From contig JAUCBJ010008962.1 in the NCBI GenBank assembly GCA_032718475.1, forward strand, positions 1 through 31,937: a stretch of DNA of 31,937 nucleotides. The letters run 5' to 3'. Source of the DNA: Nemertoderma westbladi. Taxonomy: Eukaryota; Xenacoelomorpha; Nemertodermatida; Nemertodermatidae. Positions 1-10,268 of this stretch are shown piece after piece. Position 1 is the first letter of the stretch. The number at the start of each line of letters is the position of its first letter. The notes below the pieces were generated by a model. The model saw only the letters and a program-made list of their open reading frames with translations. It was not told the origin of the DNA and did no database searches. Position numbers and translations under genes: made by a program.

Positions 1-1766
1 ATTGTAATTATTTGGTCTGTGGGTTCTGTACTCTCTAAGTTGTTGTTATTTAGTTGCCTTCTAACAGCTGGAGGCAAATCAGGCAATTTCGGTCGGTGGA
101 ATGTTCTTTTACGTCTGCTTAAGCGGGATCGATTTACTCCGCCTTCAGTGTCGGTGGTATCGCCTTCCTCAGATGAGGTATACCCTTGTCTTTTGGGAGT
201 AGATCGACTCATCATCTGCATATTACTAGCTGCTAACTGTTTACTGAAGTCGTCTTGCTTCTCTTGAAGATTTTCCAACTCCAGTTGGATGATCTCTTCA
301 GCCGCTTTTCGTTCTACTTCCGCCACTGCTGCCGCTTTTGCCTCTGCTGCTGCCGCTTTTGCCTCTGCCGCTGCCGCTTTTCGTTCTGCTTCCGCCACTG
401 CTGCCGCTTTTGCCTCTGTTCGTTCTGCTTCCGCCACTGCTGCCGCTTTTGCCGCTGCCGCTGCCGCTTTTGCCTCTGCCGCTGCCGCTTTTCGTTCTGC
501 TTCCGCCACTGCTGCCGCTTTTGCCGCTGCCGCTGCCGCTTTTGCCTCTGCCGCTGCCGCTTTTCTTTCTGCCTCTGCCACTGCTGCTATCTTTCTGTCT
601 TCTATACGCTTTTTCCTTACTTGTTCTTCCCTTTCTCTAGCGATGCGGAGTTGTTCATCGAATTTAGCTTGGTTCGCCGCTAACCTATCCACATCAATTG
701 CATCTAACACACGCTGGGCTCCTTCACTATTAGGGCTAAGCCCATCTAGTCTTCTCCGCAACTCTTCATCACCTACGAAACGCTGATAGTCTGACAGATA
801 GATGTCAATGGCATCCCTCTTATGCGGTTTCTCTGCCGTCGCTTCACTTTCCACTTGGGAAAAAGTAGCGTCTGTTGATTCTCCATGGGTTGAGCGCTCC
901 TCCAACTGAGCTTTCCACTGAGCTGCTCCTTGAACCTGGCGACTCACCCGTTGAAACCAAGTCTTTACGGCAACTTGCAACGACGTGTCTTGTTTTCTTT
1001 TAGAAGCCTCCTCAAAGGCGGATAAGATTAGCCTAATCCGCAGAACTCTTTCTCTAACTTGATAAAGCAGCGATCCCTGCTCTTGAGGTCCTTGAGGTTG
1101 TTGAAAAAGTTGCTTTTCTATTCGCTCCATAGAGCTGAAGAATCCCTGTGCGTATCCGGCTGCGGACCTCTTCCACACAGCTGGATCGATGGTTTCCTTG
1201 GCTACTCCCATCCGGTGTATGTCTTCCCAGGCAGCTTCTGATAAATCAAACGGGAGTCCGGGTCCGTGGAAGTTCCATTGCGACTCGACAATAGACTTCA
1301 GTTCTTCACTAGTGTAGCCCGCGTAGCTATCTCTAGTTGACCGTTGACTTCTCGCCCAATCGATCTGGTGTTCTTCCACCGCGATCAATAACCCAGCGAG
1401 CACGGCTGCAGGAAGGATGAGAAGGGGATCCGTATAAACCGCATCCGTCATCTCTGCTCCGCTCTCGGGTGTCAGCTCTACAGTATCCTCACTACTGGAG
1501 CTGCTGGGCCGCTGAGGAATAAGTTCTTGACTAGCGGGTTGTTGCTGTTCCGCTGCCTTTTGGTCCCGCTTGACCTGAGCTCGAGTGCCTATGATAGACC
1601 TACGATGTTGGACCAGCCTAGGTTCTGTTATTACTACTGGAGGGATGACCTTCCTCACAGTGGGAGGTGAACTGGATTTACGACCAGACGTTTGTACGTC
1701 TCTATCTGAGTCGCAGATAGTTACATCTAATAAACTGTCTGACAGGTTCTGCTTAGTATCAGACAT
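1..1766 (-). CDS. Unidentified Ala/Glu/Lys coiled-coil protein, 3' end beyond window
   Basis: Reading the - strand from ATG at 1766-1764 gives 588 codons with no stop, running off the left edge. The start has G at -3. The first ~130 residues are Ser/Gln-rich and polar. Residues ~130-330 look globular, with a short hydrophobic stretch (LLILPAAVLAGLLIAV) and a Trp-containing helical region. Residues ~395-490 are a highly charged, Ala-rich helix built from repeats such as AEAERKAAAAEAK. The last visible part is basic (SRRKRTFHRP) and then Asn-rich. I do not recognise the family. The layout (globular N-terminus, charged coiled coil, basic tail) resembles the N-terminal Gag of the LTR element downstream, so an ORF1 of another mobile element is possible. 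No LTR is visible to prove that, and a host gene is equally open. Confidence 0.6.
   Translation of the reverse strand, partial: MSDTKQNLSDSLLDVTICDSDRDVQTSGRKSSSPPTVRKVIPPVVITEPRLVQHRRSIIGTRAQVKRDQKAAEQQQPASQELIPQRPSSSSSEDTVELTPESGAEMTDAVYTDPLLILPAAVLAGLLIAVEEHQIDWARSQRSTRDSYAGYTSEELKSIVESQWNFHGPGLPFDLSEAAWEDIHRMGVAKETIDPAVWKRSAAGYAQGFFSSMERIEKQLFQQPQGPQEQGSLLYQVRERVLRIRLILSAFEEASKRKQDTSLQVAVKTWFQRVSRQVQGAAQWKAQLEERSTHGESTDATFSQVESEATAEKPHKRDAIDIYLSDYQRFVGDEELRRRLDGLSPNSEGAQRVLDAIDVDRLAANQAKFDEQLRIAREREEQVRKKRIEDRKIAAVAEAERKAAAAEAKAAAAAAKAAAVAEAERKAAAAEAKAAAAAAKAAAVAEAERTEAKAAAVAEAERKAAAAEAKAAAAEAKAAAVAEVERKAAEEIIQLELENLQEKQDDFSKQLAASNMQMMSRSTPKRQGYTSSEEGDTTDTEGGVNRSRLSRRKRTFHRPKLPDLPPAVRRQLNNNNLESTEPTDQIIT
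301..590. repeat. Coding tandem repeat (Ala-rich coiled coil)
   Basis: Imperfect repeats of a GC-rich block built on gccgctgccgcttttg on the + strand. Read on the - strand they encode the AEAERKAAA-type heptad-like repeat of the 588-codon ORF. Unit lengths are multiples of three, so the frame survives copy-number change. The open + strand frames here are by-products of the repeat. Confidence 0.7.
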
Positions 1767-1852
1767 GACTAGGTATACCGTTGAATGTCTACTGCTGTAT
1801 TACAGTCTGAGTAAGTCTAGTAACTCAGTATTACCTGCTAGCCTAGTAATTA

Positions 1853-2150
1853 ATTACCGGTACTGCTACTCAGTGTAGCGTGATATATATAATATATTAG
1901 AATACCGGTATACTTATAGTATATATAACTATATAAGTATTATTACAGACTAGGTTTATCACAGAATACCGGTATAATTTTAGCACAAATGTATATAAAT
2001 ATATAATAGGCCTATCGGAATACCGGTATACAGCTTACAGTTTGTAGGATATATAATTCTGAAATAGAATTAATTACAAGTACCGGTATAATTTCAGCCT
2101 AGATTTATAGAAATAAAGATAATAGGCCTATTTTAAATACCGGTATATCA
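1853..2150. repeat. Decayed ~57-bp tandem repeat with TACCGGTA cores
   Basis: ACCGGT hexamers lie at 1856, 1904, 1968, 2022, 2082 and 2139, spaced 48-64 bp, mostly inside ATACCGGTATA and often with an AGGCCTAT neighbour. The array sits directly upstream of the - strand ORF start at 1766, where it could be promoter-proximal. It may equally be a degraded minisatellite. Confidence 0.5.
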
Positions 2151-3084
2151 ATTATTTCAAATAATTGAATTTCTGTTACTTTAGGGTTACTTGGTTACTT
2201 TACTTACTTTATTACCGTTATTTGAGCAGTAATCCAACTGATATTGAGGCCTAATGGTTGTATGGTAGGCCTACGATTTATAAATCGTTAGATTTGATTT
2301 ATAATATATATATACCCGTTTTAGTGGGTTTTGTCAATGTTTGAAATAAATGTTATTATTTCTGGGGAGTAATCACTACACAAAGCGGTGCGCTTTCAGT
2401 GAAGTGTTACGTATAGGACACTATAACAAATAATTCTAATTTACCTAAGTTACTTAATACTACAAATTACGTACAATTCGGGTGCGATTACAATCTCTAA
2501 ATAAACACAAAAATTTTACAAAAAACACAAATACGAATTTTTAGGGTAATTTTACAAGAAGTCTACAAACCAGCCTAACAAAGGGTTAGAAAACTGATTA
2601 TTACAGCGGACAGGGTACTACGGTATTTGAAATAATAAGTAGTAGTAAATATACTGCGTTGTCTAGATAGGAAAATGCCACCGCCTGACGACCTATAGCC
2701 GTATCGCTATAGGTTCTACGTTATGTATCACGGAGTGTTCCTACCTAGAAGTTAATAGAGCTAATCGAATGTGCCTATCAACCACTTTACAACACAGATA
2801 TAATGCCTACAATAATTACTTCGGAAAGTACCGTACACTAAACCCTAAATTAGGTACGAGTACTTGTATAACAGATAATCAGTAATTAAATATACTTGAA
2901 CAGCTAAAAGAACCACGGCATCTGCTGGAGTGACCGATGCACAAAATCACCAGTCTTTACCTACGCCGAGCAGCCCGTGTAGTACCGGGGTTAATTTAAC
3001 TATAACGGTATGTATAACAAACACAATTACTGTAGGAACAAACTTAGGGACTTGAATGTTGCGAATAATCGCATAAACTCTGAA
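2151..3084. other. AT-rich intergenic DNA, no gene seen
   Basis: Many stops in all frames. I see no RNA gene, splice-supported exon or strong repeat here. Confidence 0.5.
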
Positions 3085-3665
3085 TAATAAATATTACGCT
3101 ACGCGTACAAACTACTCAAACAAAATACAGACCGAACACTGACAGACTACTATCAAGCCTAAACAAACTACGGTATATGCAGACTCCGAAATGATTAGGG
3201 AGTATGCGCTCTAACCCAGTAGTGCGACTTATTCTTTAGTTGGGGGTTTACCTTACAGCGTTCGCTGCCCCTACTGCCTAATCGTACTTAATCGGACAGA
3301 TGATCTACACACGCGGCAATCCGTTCAGACCTAATAACAGCCAGACAACTATCCAGCCTACAAATTATCTAAATAAAATTATACGCTACCCGTACAGACT
3401 TACACAAACAAAGTACAGACTAAACGATGGCAGACTACTCTCAAGCCTAAATAAACTACAGGACATGCAGACTCCGAAATGATTAGGGAGTATGCGCTCT
3501 AACCCAGTAGTGCGACTTATTCTTTAGTTGGGGGTTTACCTTACAGCGTGGCTGCCTCTACTTCCTAACCGTACTTAATCGGACAAATGCTCTACACACA
3601 CTGCAATTCGTTCGGACTTAACAGCAATCAGACAACAGCTCAGCCTACAAATTGTCTGTACAATC
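3085..3665. repeat. 288-bp tandem duplication with identical 84-bp core
   Basis: Two copies of a ~288-bp unit. Landmark agactccgaa is at 3181 and again at 3469. Flanks differ at roughly one base in five by eye. The block 3177-3260 matches 3465-3548 without a difference. The unit has no long ORF; a 60-codon frame at 3300-3482 spans a repeat boundary and has no recognisable protein character. Confidence 0.75.
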
Positions 3666-5527
3666 TGATCAGGTTTACACGCCTTCTGTTCAATACTGGC
3701 CTACAAACAAATAAAACTGACAGAAATAGGCCTAAGTAAAATCCCAATAAAAACCAGGCGTCCCCGATTAATTATTAAGACCTACCGGCATATATAATCA
3801 AATCGAATAATACTGCTGTACTTATACGGAAGTAAGTACCGGTCCGGATGATCAGGCAGTCAGGCCTACTGGTTACCGGTCAACCGATACTTTCGACTTT
3901 ATTGCTTACTGCAATAAAGAAGCTATATCCTTTAATGTTCGCGCTTTCAGACCTTTGGCAGTTTAACCCACCAAATTAAGATGTCTTCTAGATATTAAAT
4001 CTGCTTTTAGTCTATGACAAGTATTTGATTCACTACACTAGTCGAAACCAATCCGTGCGCGACCATTCACCCGCTGGATATTCCCGGGAGATTGGGTTCG
4101 ACGGTTTAATTTTATTGCTATGTAAGCCTAATGTATTATTCGACTGACAGTATTATATAATCTCTGACAATATTATTCACCTTCGGTAATATTAACAGTT
4201 CCTTTAGGACGTGGCGCTTTATCTATATAAACAGAGTTATGACTTAAACTACTCACAACGATATGGCTTAATTATAATTCACATATATGGCGCATTCTTT
4301 AGGAATTGCTTCTTTAACAGACTCACTCATACACAATGCTGCACAATACTGCACACTAATCTGCCAATCTTCACTGATTTTAGTCACATATAAAAGGAAC
4401 ACAGGCTGACTCATGTAGGGTCTATCAAATAACATTAGATTCACTTCAAACCACTTTAACATAAGTCACAATCGTTATTGGTAACCTTTCTCTCTTACCT
4501 TCGGTATATCAAGAATATTGGGTTGCGGGGTTATTTATCGTTATTCCAAATATAATAATTCATCAACCATATTATGAAGAACTGACAGTAAATAGCAGTA
4601 TAAAACAACAACTGAACAGTTAGGTATATCGGTACATCAGTACCGGTATGTCAGCATTGAGATATTTACAGAGATATTCAAGTAGTCAGTTTGTTTTGTT
4701 TGATCATCAGTCAGTTAAAGGATATATGCCCTTTATAATTAAACCTACTAGTGTACGACTAAAAAGCAGTACAGCACAAAATACTTCCAAGCCGTTCTTT
4801 CTTTGGCTCAAGACTGAATGATAAACACTGCACATAGGCATTGCGTCATTTCTCGGAAATTTTCTGTACAAGGAGCCACAAAAACGCTCTCATTGGCTGA
4901 CTGAACTGAGAGACGCCGTAGAACAAAGGAAATCAACACGTATGAATGTCAGCTGTTAACCGTAGTCATAGTAACTACTGTTCAAGAGTAGCTATCACCC
5001 CTTTGCGTCACGAATTGCCATAGAATCATAAAATATGCCTTTCACAGTACACATACGGAGGAAATAGGTCTTAGATCCTCTAAAAACACCGATACAGCAA
5101 TAATACGGTCTCTTACACTTATTAAATCAACTACAGAGTATTTTAATGTAAAAGATAATAAAAATAACGGGGCAATTCAGCAAAGGCTTTTACAGTTTCA
5201 GAACATAAAAATTATGGTGTAAAAATATGTTAATTCAAAATATAGAACAAATCATTTGAATTGTGAAAACAGTTTTCTACGGCAGTTTGTCTGAATTAAT
5301 ACTAATGTCATAATGTAATGTAATGTCATAACATAAATAATCATAATGTCATCCGAAAATTTTTCTATCCAGTAACTGGTATGAAATAAGAACTAAGTCA
5401 TAATGAAAATAAATATAAGTTTCAATCGAAATATAAACAAACCAATTACAGGTATATACTGTAGTTAATAGTTGTAATTCAGTAAAGTCTGCCCTTCATT
5501 TCTACTTTATCCATCGCAACCTCAATC
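3666..5527. other. AT-rich intergenic DNA, no gene seen
   Basis: Only short ORFs (about 60 codons on both strands at 4211-4462) without domain character. A CCAAT-like box on the reverse strand (attggctg near 4890) and tgcgtca near 4846 could belong to a promoter, but no gene start is tied to them. Confidence 0.45.
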
Positions 5528-6459
5528 TCAGGGTTAGAGAATGTGTCCCAATATGATCCCTCCCAACCCTCCCTCCCGAAGACGCCGGTTATAGAGAATG
5601 TGTCCCAATATGATCCCTCCCAACCCTCCCTCCCGAAGACGCCGGTTATAGAGAATGTGTCCCAATATGATCCCTCCCAACCCTCCCTCCCGTAGACGCC
5701 GTTTAAGTTGGAGTCTCAGGGTTAGAGAATGTGTCCCAATGTGATCCCTCCCAACCCTCCCTCCCGAAGACGCCGTTTAGGTTGGAGTCTCAGGGTTAGA
5801 GAATGTGTCCCAATGTGATCCCTCCCAACCCTCCCTCCCGTAGACGCCGTTTAGGTTGGAGTCTCAGGGTTAGAGAATGTGTCCCAATGTGATCCCTCCC
5901 AACCCTCCCTCCCTCCCGTAGACGCCGTTTAAGTTGGAGTCTCAGGGTTAGAGAATGTGTCCCAATGTGATCCCTCCCAACCCTCCCTCCCGTAGACGCC
6001 GTTTAGGTTGGAGTCTCAGGGTTAGAGAATGTGTCCCAATGTGATCCCTCCCAACCCTCCCTCCCTCCCGTAGACGCCGTTTAAGTTGGAGTCTCAGGGT
6101 TAGAGAATGTGTCCCAATGTGATCTCTCCCAACCCTCCCTCCCGTAGACGCCGTTTAGGTTGGAGTCTCAGGGTTAGAGAATGTGTCCCAATATGATCCC
6201 TCCCAACCCTCCCTCCCGTAGACGCCGTTTAAGTTGGAGTCTCAGGGTTAGAGTAGAGAATGTGTCCCAATGTGATCTCTCCCAACCCTCCCTCCCGTAG
6301 ACGCCGTTTAGGTTGGAGTCTCAGGGTTAGAGAATGTGTCCCAATGTGATCTCTCCCAACCCTCCCTCCCGTAGACGCCGTTTAGGTTGGAGTCTCAGGG
6401 TTAGAGAATGTGTCCCAATGTGATCCCTCCCAACCCTCCCTCCCTCCCGTAGACGCCGT
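5528..6459. repeat. ~74-bp minisatellite, left part (about 13 units)
   Basis: Each unit carries gagaatgtgtcccaat, then a ctccc-rich block and tagacgccgttta. The first units are shorter (~57 bp, lacking the gttggagtctcagg segment). Later units alternate between tgtgatccc and tgtgatctc versions and between one or two extra ctcc blocks. The last unit stops at gacgccgt, exactly where the LTR element begins. The array continues on the other side of the element at 18285. Confidence 0.95.
6455..6459. repeat. Target-site duplication GCCGT (left copy)
   Basis: GCCGT immediately precedes the TGTGACGG end of the left LTR and is repeated immediately after the right LTR at 18280-18284. Joining the two minisatellite halves through one GCCGT rebuilds a normal unit, which proves the insertion point. 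Confidence 0.93.
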
Positions 6460-7008
6460 TGTGACGGGATCCAAGAGGGATCCCGGTTTATCCGGTTTTA
6501 GTTCACGCGTCCCCGCCGTGTATAAGGAGTAAATGAGTTTATGCTGTTCGTCGTATATAATATTAGGATATGTAGATATAGATATAGATATAGATATGAG
6601 ATAATATTGTCGTATACGGAAGGCGGGATACGGTAACTAAAGTCCCGGTGCTTCCCTATCTAAAACTATGGTAACCTAATCTAGCACCGGTATTGCACTG
6701 AGATAACTGAATTGGTATGATTACTGCCAAGTGGCTATATTGCACGGTTGGCCTTGTTACTCTACCTAATCGATGCCTTTCCCCCCTCTGATTGGTTGAT
6801 ACCCTTGTTGGCGCCCTTTGGAGTGTTCCCGTTCACTCCACCTATTCTCTCTGGGTTAGGGGTTTGGCCCCTGACCCTCATTGTGTGCTTCTCCTTCCCA
6901 TTCTTATTGGGATGCCACGAGTTGGTTAATTACCCAATCTCGCGGCTCCCAATATTGCTTATCGGCTTATAACTTTATGGGGTGTTAGCGGGATTGAATA
7001 AGCTAACA
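6460..7008 (-). repeat. 3' LTR of the retrotransposon (549 bp)
   Basis: On the - strand it starts TGTTAGC and ends GTCACA. It holds a CCAAT box (accaatcag), a TATA-like AT-rich stretch with a GATATA microsatellite, and near the end the stem-loop GGGATCC-ctctt-GGATCCC (6466-6484 on +). It is 11 bp longer than the other LTR because of indels of 3, 7 and 1 bp. No clean AATAAA is seen. A 74-codon hydrophobic frame on the + strand lies in both LTRs but lacks an ATG and is antisense to the element. Confidence 0.93.
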
Positions 7009-7017
7009 CTCCCCCCC
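7009..7017 (-). promoter_or_regulatory. Polypurine tract (plus-strand primer)
   Basis: On the - strand GGGGGGGAG abuts the TGTTAGC start of the 3' LTR. This is the usual place and composition of the plus-strand priming site of LTR elements. Confidence 0.85.
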
Positions 7018-7046
7018 ATGCTATCTTCCCGGTAAGAAGATAGCAT
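7018..7046. other. Perfect 11-bp stem, 7-nt loop next to the polypurine tract
   Basis: atgctatcttc at 7018-7028 is the exact reverse complement of 7036-7046, with loop ccggtaa. It is adjacent to the polypurine tract, so it would fold in the element RNA just before the plus-strand primer. Confidence 0.8.
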
Positions 7047-7718
7047 CAACCAAAAAGTGCGCTACAATCCCGCTGGATCCCGATCTAGTATCGGGTGTGG
7101 GGTGGAATTCTTTTCTCTCGGAGCCGGCTTTCCAGGCCGCTCCCTATGGGTATGATAACGCTACCCTGTGTGCCTGGCGTCTCATGTCGGGCCGATCGCG
7201 CTCACCTCTCACGCAACTTTTGTTTCCCCAACACTTCCGCCCTATCTCTTCTTCACTCTCACCCTAACTCTCTCATATACTCGGACCTCCTCGTCCCTCA
7301 CTCAGCCTCTTATTCTCCCCCCCCCCCACACTAGAATTGCGTCCGCACTCTCTCCGCACTCCGCACTATTACTCCGTCCCTCAACCTCACTTCGACTGTC
7401 TCATCCCTTCTGACGAATCTCCCCCCCTCTTGTGCCGTCGCACTCAAGAAGTGTGAAATTGTCTGGTGTCTCGTCCATAGTGCCATAGTCAGTTATCCCC
7501 CAGTCCCAGTAGCTAATTGAGAAAGGTTGTATGACTATAGTACTTACTCCCAGCGTATATATTCGTAGATTACTAATTACTACATACGTACATACAAATT
7601 GCACTTATATGATTATTTGCATTAATTAAATTTGTACTTAATAGTTCGTACGTCCCACGCGGCGCCTTCCAGGCGTACCACGTCCAAGTCCCAGTCTCTC
7701 TCCCTCGACTCTGGGAAC
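7047..7718 (-). other. 3' untranslated region of the retrotransposon
   Basis: Purine-rich on the element's sense strand, no supportable ORF. It includes a 10-nt C run on + near 7319. The + strand ORFs here (7095-7413) are pyrimidine-rich artefacts. Confidence 0.6.
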
Positions 7719-10268
7719 CTATCTGTTCCTCTGGGGATAGTTCCCCCTGGCGTCCTCTTCCCTGGGTCGTTTCTTGGTTATCACCGTTCCTCTGGCATCA
7801 TCCGCTTTCTGCTTTCGGACCTTCGCCGCCACCTCCCTGCTGATCCCGGTCGTTGGCTCCTTGGGCGCTGGTGTTATTAGTGCCCGATATCGCTTCGCCG
7901 GTGGCCCCTCAGAGTGGCCCGGTTGTCTCCCTCTGGTGGCGTCCCATAGGATCATTTTCATTGCCTTTGGTACGTGCTCCACCAAGAAATCCCTAAACTC
8001 CCTTCGGTTCTCTGGCGTCCACCTGTCCAAATACCTTTGCGTGTTCATCACTCCGGCGTACGACGCCGCCGTTGCTACCTCTTGGTAGGTAAACGGTAGC
8101 CTCCGCTTTATGATTTCCATGTGAGTCTCCTGATTGATAAGGAAGAAACCCCACTTGAACTCCTGGGCCTTCATGCGCTGGCGCGTCATGGCCCCGACGT
8201 CGGCCCACTCCTCGAATCTTGTGAACTTCTCCTCGTCGTTCATCCAGTCGCACTCGCGTCCGTAGTGTCCCCGAAAGTGGCACTTTGGACATCGGTTATG
8301 CAACCGTGGACACGCCCCCATCCTGTGGCTTGGTTCTCTGCAGTAGAGACAAAAGGTTCCCTTTTGGAACCGGTATAGGCAGCTGCTTTCCCGATGGGTC
8401 TGTCTCCCACAGTAGTCGCAGCCGAGTACCAATGTCTCCCGTCCCACCTCGTCTTTCGTCCCAAGCGATCTCCGCGGTCTGTGGAGTCGCTGGTAGGCGA
8501 ACTTCTCTACGTTGGTCTCTCTATCTACGTCGATCTCTCCGCCCCTCTCGGGCATCGTCTCCCCGAATACTACCCGTGGTGCCGTCCCCGGTTGTTCGCC
8601 CAACCTGATGGTGCTCCCCGCGAAATCCATCGCCGGCTCCTCGTGCACCCAGGTCCGCTTGCCGGATCTGTTCCAGAAGGCCCTCGCCCCACTGGCCGTC
8701 ACCACCCTTCCGCCAACCCAGTCCGTGTCCGAGTGGCCTATCCTCTCGATGGGCGGCATCTCTCCGAACTCGTCGTCGTCCTCCTCCTCTTGTGGCAGTG
8801 TCTCCAACCCCGGTATCCTGATGGATCCACTATGTCCCTTCCCGCCTTGGCTCTCGCCTGTAGCTCTCCATCCCTCTAGCTCCCTTAACTTCCTTGGCGG
8901 TTGGTCGCCCTCGGCGCCCGCTGGTATGGGCATCGTTTGCAACCCCGACGTCGACTGTTTCGGTGATCCCACCGTCCATCCCAATTCTCGCCCTAGAGAC
9001 TCCCCCGAACTCCCTGATGAAGTCCAATGAAGTTCGTCCAGGCCTGCCTGTTCCTCGAAGCCGTAACTCTGTGTCCTGGCCTCCTCTTCCCTCTCCTCTG
9101 CTTCTATCCTCTCCCGTCTAGCGACTTCTTCCAGTCGCTTTGCTTCTCGTCTATCCGTCTCTAGCTGCTCCCATCTCTGATACGGTGTATCTGTCTCCCC
9201 GTCTACCAGATGCCGGCTGTTGTAGTACACCGACTCGCCCTTCAGCCCCGGGTGGTCTACCAGACCGTCAAAGGCCGTCTTAAAGGCTCTCCTGTAGCTT
9301 AGGGGTGATCCCGATAACAGAAATGCCCCTGGTTCCCTCTCGATAACTACGGTCATGAATAAGTTAAGCAAACTTATCATCATCCAGTCCTCCTGCAGGA
9401 TATATCGCTTCTGATATACCTTCATCGCTCCCCTGCTGAACTGATATACCTCCTGCTTTCCCGGTCTCGCTCCCCACTTTAGCGAGTTCGCTAGTTCTGC
9501 TCCGTATTCTTCCCTAAACTTCCCCCAGTCCATTGGTTTGTGGCATACGAGCCCCAATAATTGGCCCATCGCCACCGCCCCGCATTGGCCTGTGTTTTCG
9601 ACTACCCCCAACCCATCCGGTGCCGTCATAGCCATAAAGACCTTCTGCATATCCAGGAGGTTGGTGGCGTCCGGACCGATGATCCTCTCCGCGTCCTCGC
9701 GAATCGCCGATCCCACTTTCGTCGTCGACTTCTCTCTTACTAAGACTTGTACCGCTTTCGGTAACCGGTTTAATTTCGGCCCGTCCTTCTTCCCATACGT
9801 CCCTAGGTCGAATAAGAAGATGTCCCCATTTGGCGCGGCCAAATGTAGGAGTATGGTCCTGGCCGACCCCGCAGTTCCTCGTCTCGAACCCGCCTCGTCT
9901 TCCACGGTTCCCTCATCATCTAGGATCATGTATCCTCCTCTGTTGACGGACTCTATGAATCTCTTCCAGTCCTTCCTCGGTGATTCCCTCGGGTACTTCG
10001 GAATCCCGAACTTCGCCTCGTCCCCTTTCACCACGTAGTGGAAGTGTTGGAAGATCGCGTTGTCCAGCGACGGCGTCCCGTAGGTCCCGACCAGCCGCTG
10101 TTCGTGCATCTCCCTGAAGTGATCCTGCAGCGCTCGCGCCGCGTGACCCCTTTCCAACCTCTCGTAATATCCTCTCGTCTTCTCTTCTGGATGCCTCTCG
10201 GTGAAATCCACCAGTATCTCCTTTCCTCCTGACTCCGCTTTTCTCTTTCTGATCAACTTACTCGCCAT
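7719..10268 (-). CDS. DEDD 3'-5' exonuclease-like protein with three CCHC zinc knuckles (element ORF2)
   Basis: 849 codons, uninterrupted. The ATG at 10268 has purine at -3 and G at +4. Residues ~108-295 match the WRN/EXD-type DEDD exonuclease fold. Motif I is LDDEG (D117, E119), followed by a strand ending in IFLFDLG. Motif II is TTKVGSAIREDAERI (D192), followed by NLLDMQKVF. Motif III is KWGARPGKQEVYQFSRG: the Tyr (275) is kept, but the Asp expected four residues later is Arg279. Residues ~365-400 are a charged helix, and ~480-505 are acidic. Three CCHC knuckles (C-x2-C-x4-H-x4-C) lie at 617-630, 640-653 and 660-673. The C-terminus is basic (KKRPREED). It occupies the position where an env-like gene would be, 1.2 kb after Gag. 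Probable RNA/DNA-binding protein; catalysis is doubtful given the lost Asp. I know of no standard retroelement protein with this layout. Confidence 0.85.
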   Translation of the reverse strand: MASKLIRKRKAESGGKEILVDFTERHPEEKTRGYYERLERGHAARALQDHFREMHEQRLVGTYGTPSLDNAIFQHFHYVVKGDEAKFGIPKYPRESPRKDWKRFIESVNRGGYMILDDEGTVEDEAGSRRGTAGSARTILLHLAAPNGDIFLFDLGTYGKKDGPKLNRLPKAVQVLVREKSTTKVGSAIREDAERIIGPDATNLLDMQKVFMAMTAPDGLGVVENTGQCGAVAMGQLLGLVCHKPMDWGKFREEYGAELANSLKWGARPGKQEVYQFSRGAMKVYQKRYILQEDWMMISLLNLFMTVVIEREPGAFLLSGSPLSYRRAFKTAFDGLVDHPGLKGESVYYNSRHLVDGETDTPYQRWEQLETDRREAKRLEEVARRERIEAEEREEEARTQSYGFEEQAGLDELHWTSSGSSGESLGRELGWTVGSPKQSTSGLQTMPIPAGAEGDQPPRKLRELEGWRATGESQGGKGHSGSIRIPGLETLPQEEEDDDEFGEMPPIERIGHSDTDWVGGRVVTASGARAFWNRSGKRTWVHEEPAMDFAGSTIRLGEQPGTAPRVVFGETMPERGGEIDVDRETNVEKFAYQRLHRPRRSLGTKDEVGRETLVLGCDYCGRQTHRESSCLYRFQKGTFCLYCREPSHRMGACPRLHNRCPKCHFRGHYGRECDWMNDEEKFTRFEEWADVGAMTRQRMKAQEFKWGFFLINQETHMEIIKRRLPFTYQEVATAASYAGVMNTQRYLDRWTPENRREFRDFLVEHVPKAMKMILWDATRGRQPGHSEGPPAKRYRALITPAPKEPTTGISREVAAKVRKQKADDARGTVITKKRPREEDARGNYPQRNR

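Noticed and set aside
289-786. 165-codon Ala/Ser/Phe-rich ORF on the + strand
   Set aside because: Antisense shadow of the coiled-coil repeat in the 588-codon - strand frame; no ATG-supported protein character.
3177-3260. tRNA or snRNA gene in the conserved 84-bp core
   Set aside because: No B box, cloverleaf or snRNA signature found by eye; left as an unexplained conserved core.
5528-6459. Telomere-like gggtta words
   Set aside because: They occur once per 74-bp unit, not in tandem; this is a minisatellite.
6748-6972. 74-codon hydrophobic + strand ORF, also at 18019-18243
   Set aside because: Present twice only because it lies in both LTRs; no ATG, antisense to the element, no other support.
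7095-9121. Several + strand ORFs of 75-172 codons
   Set aside because: Pyrimidine-rich antisense frames of ORF2 and its 3' UTR.
9538-10038. 166-codon + strand ORF
   Set aside because: Exactly antisense to the exonuclease-like domain of ORF2, which has real motifs.
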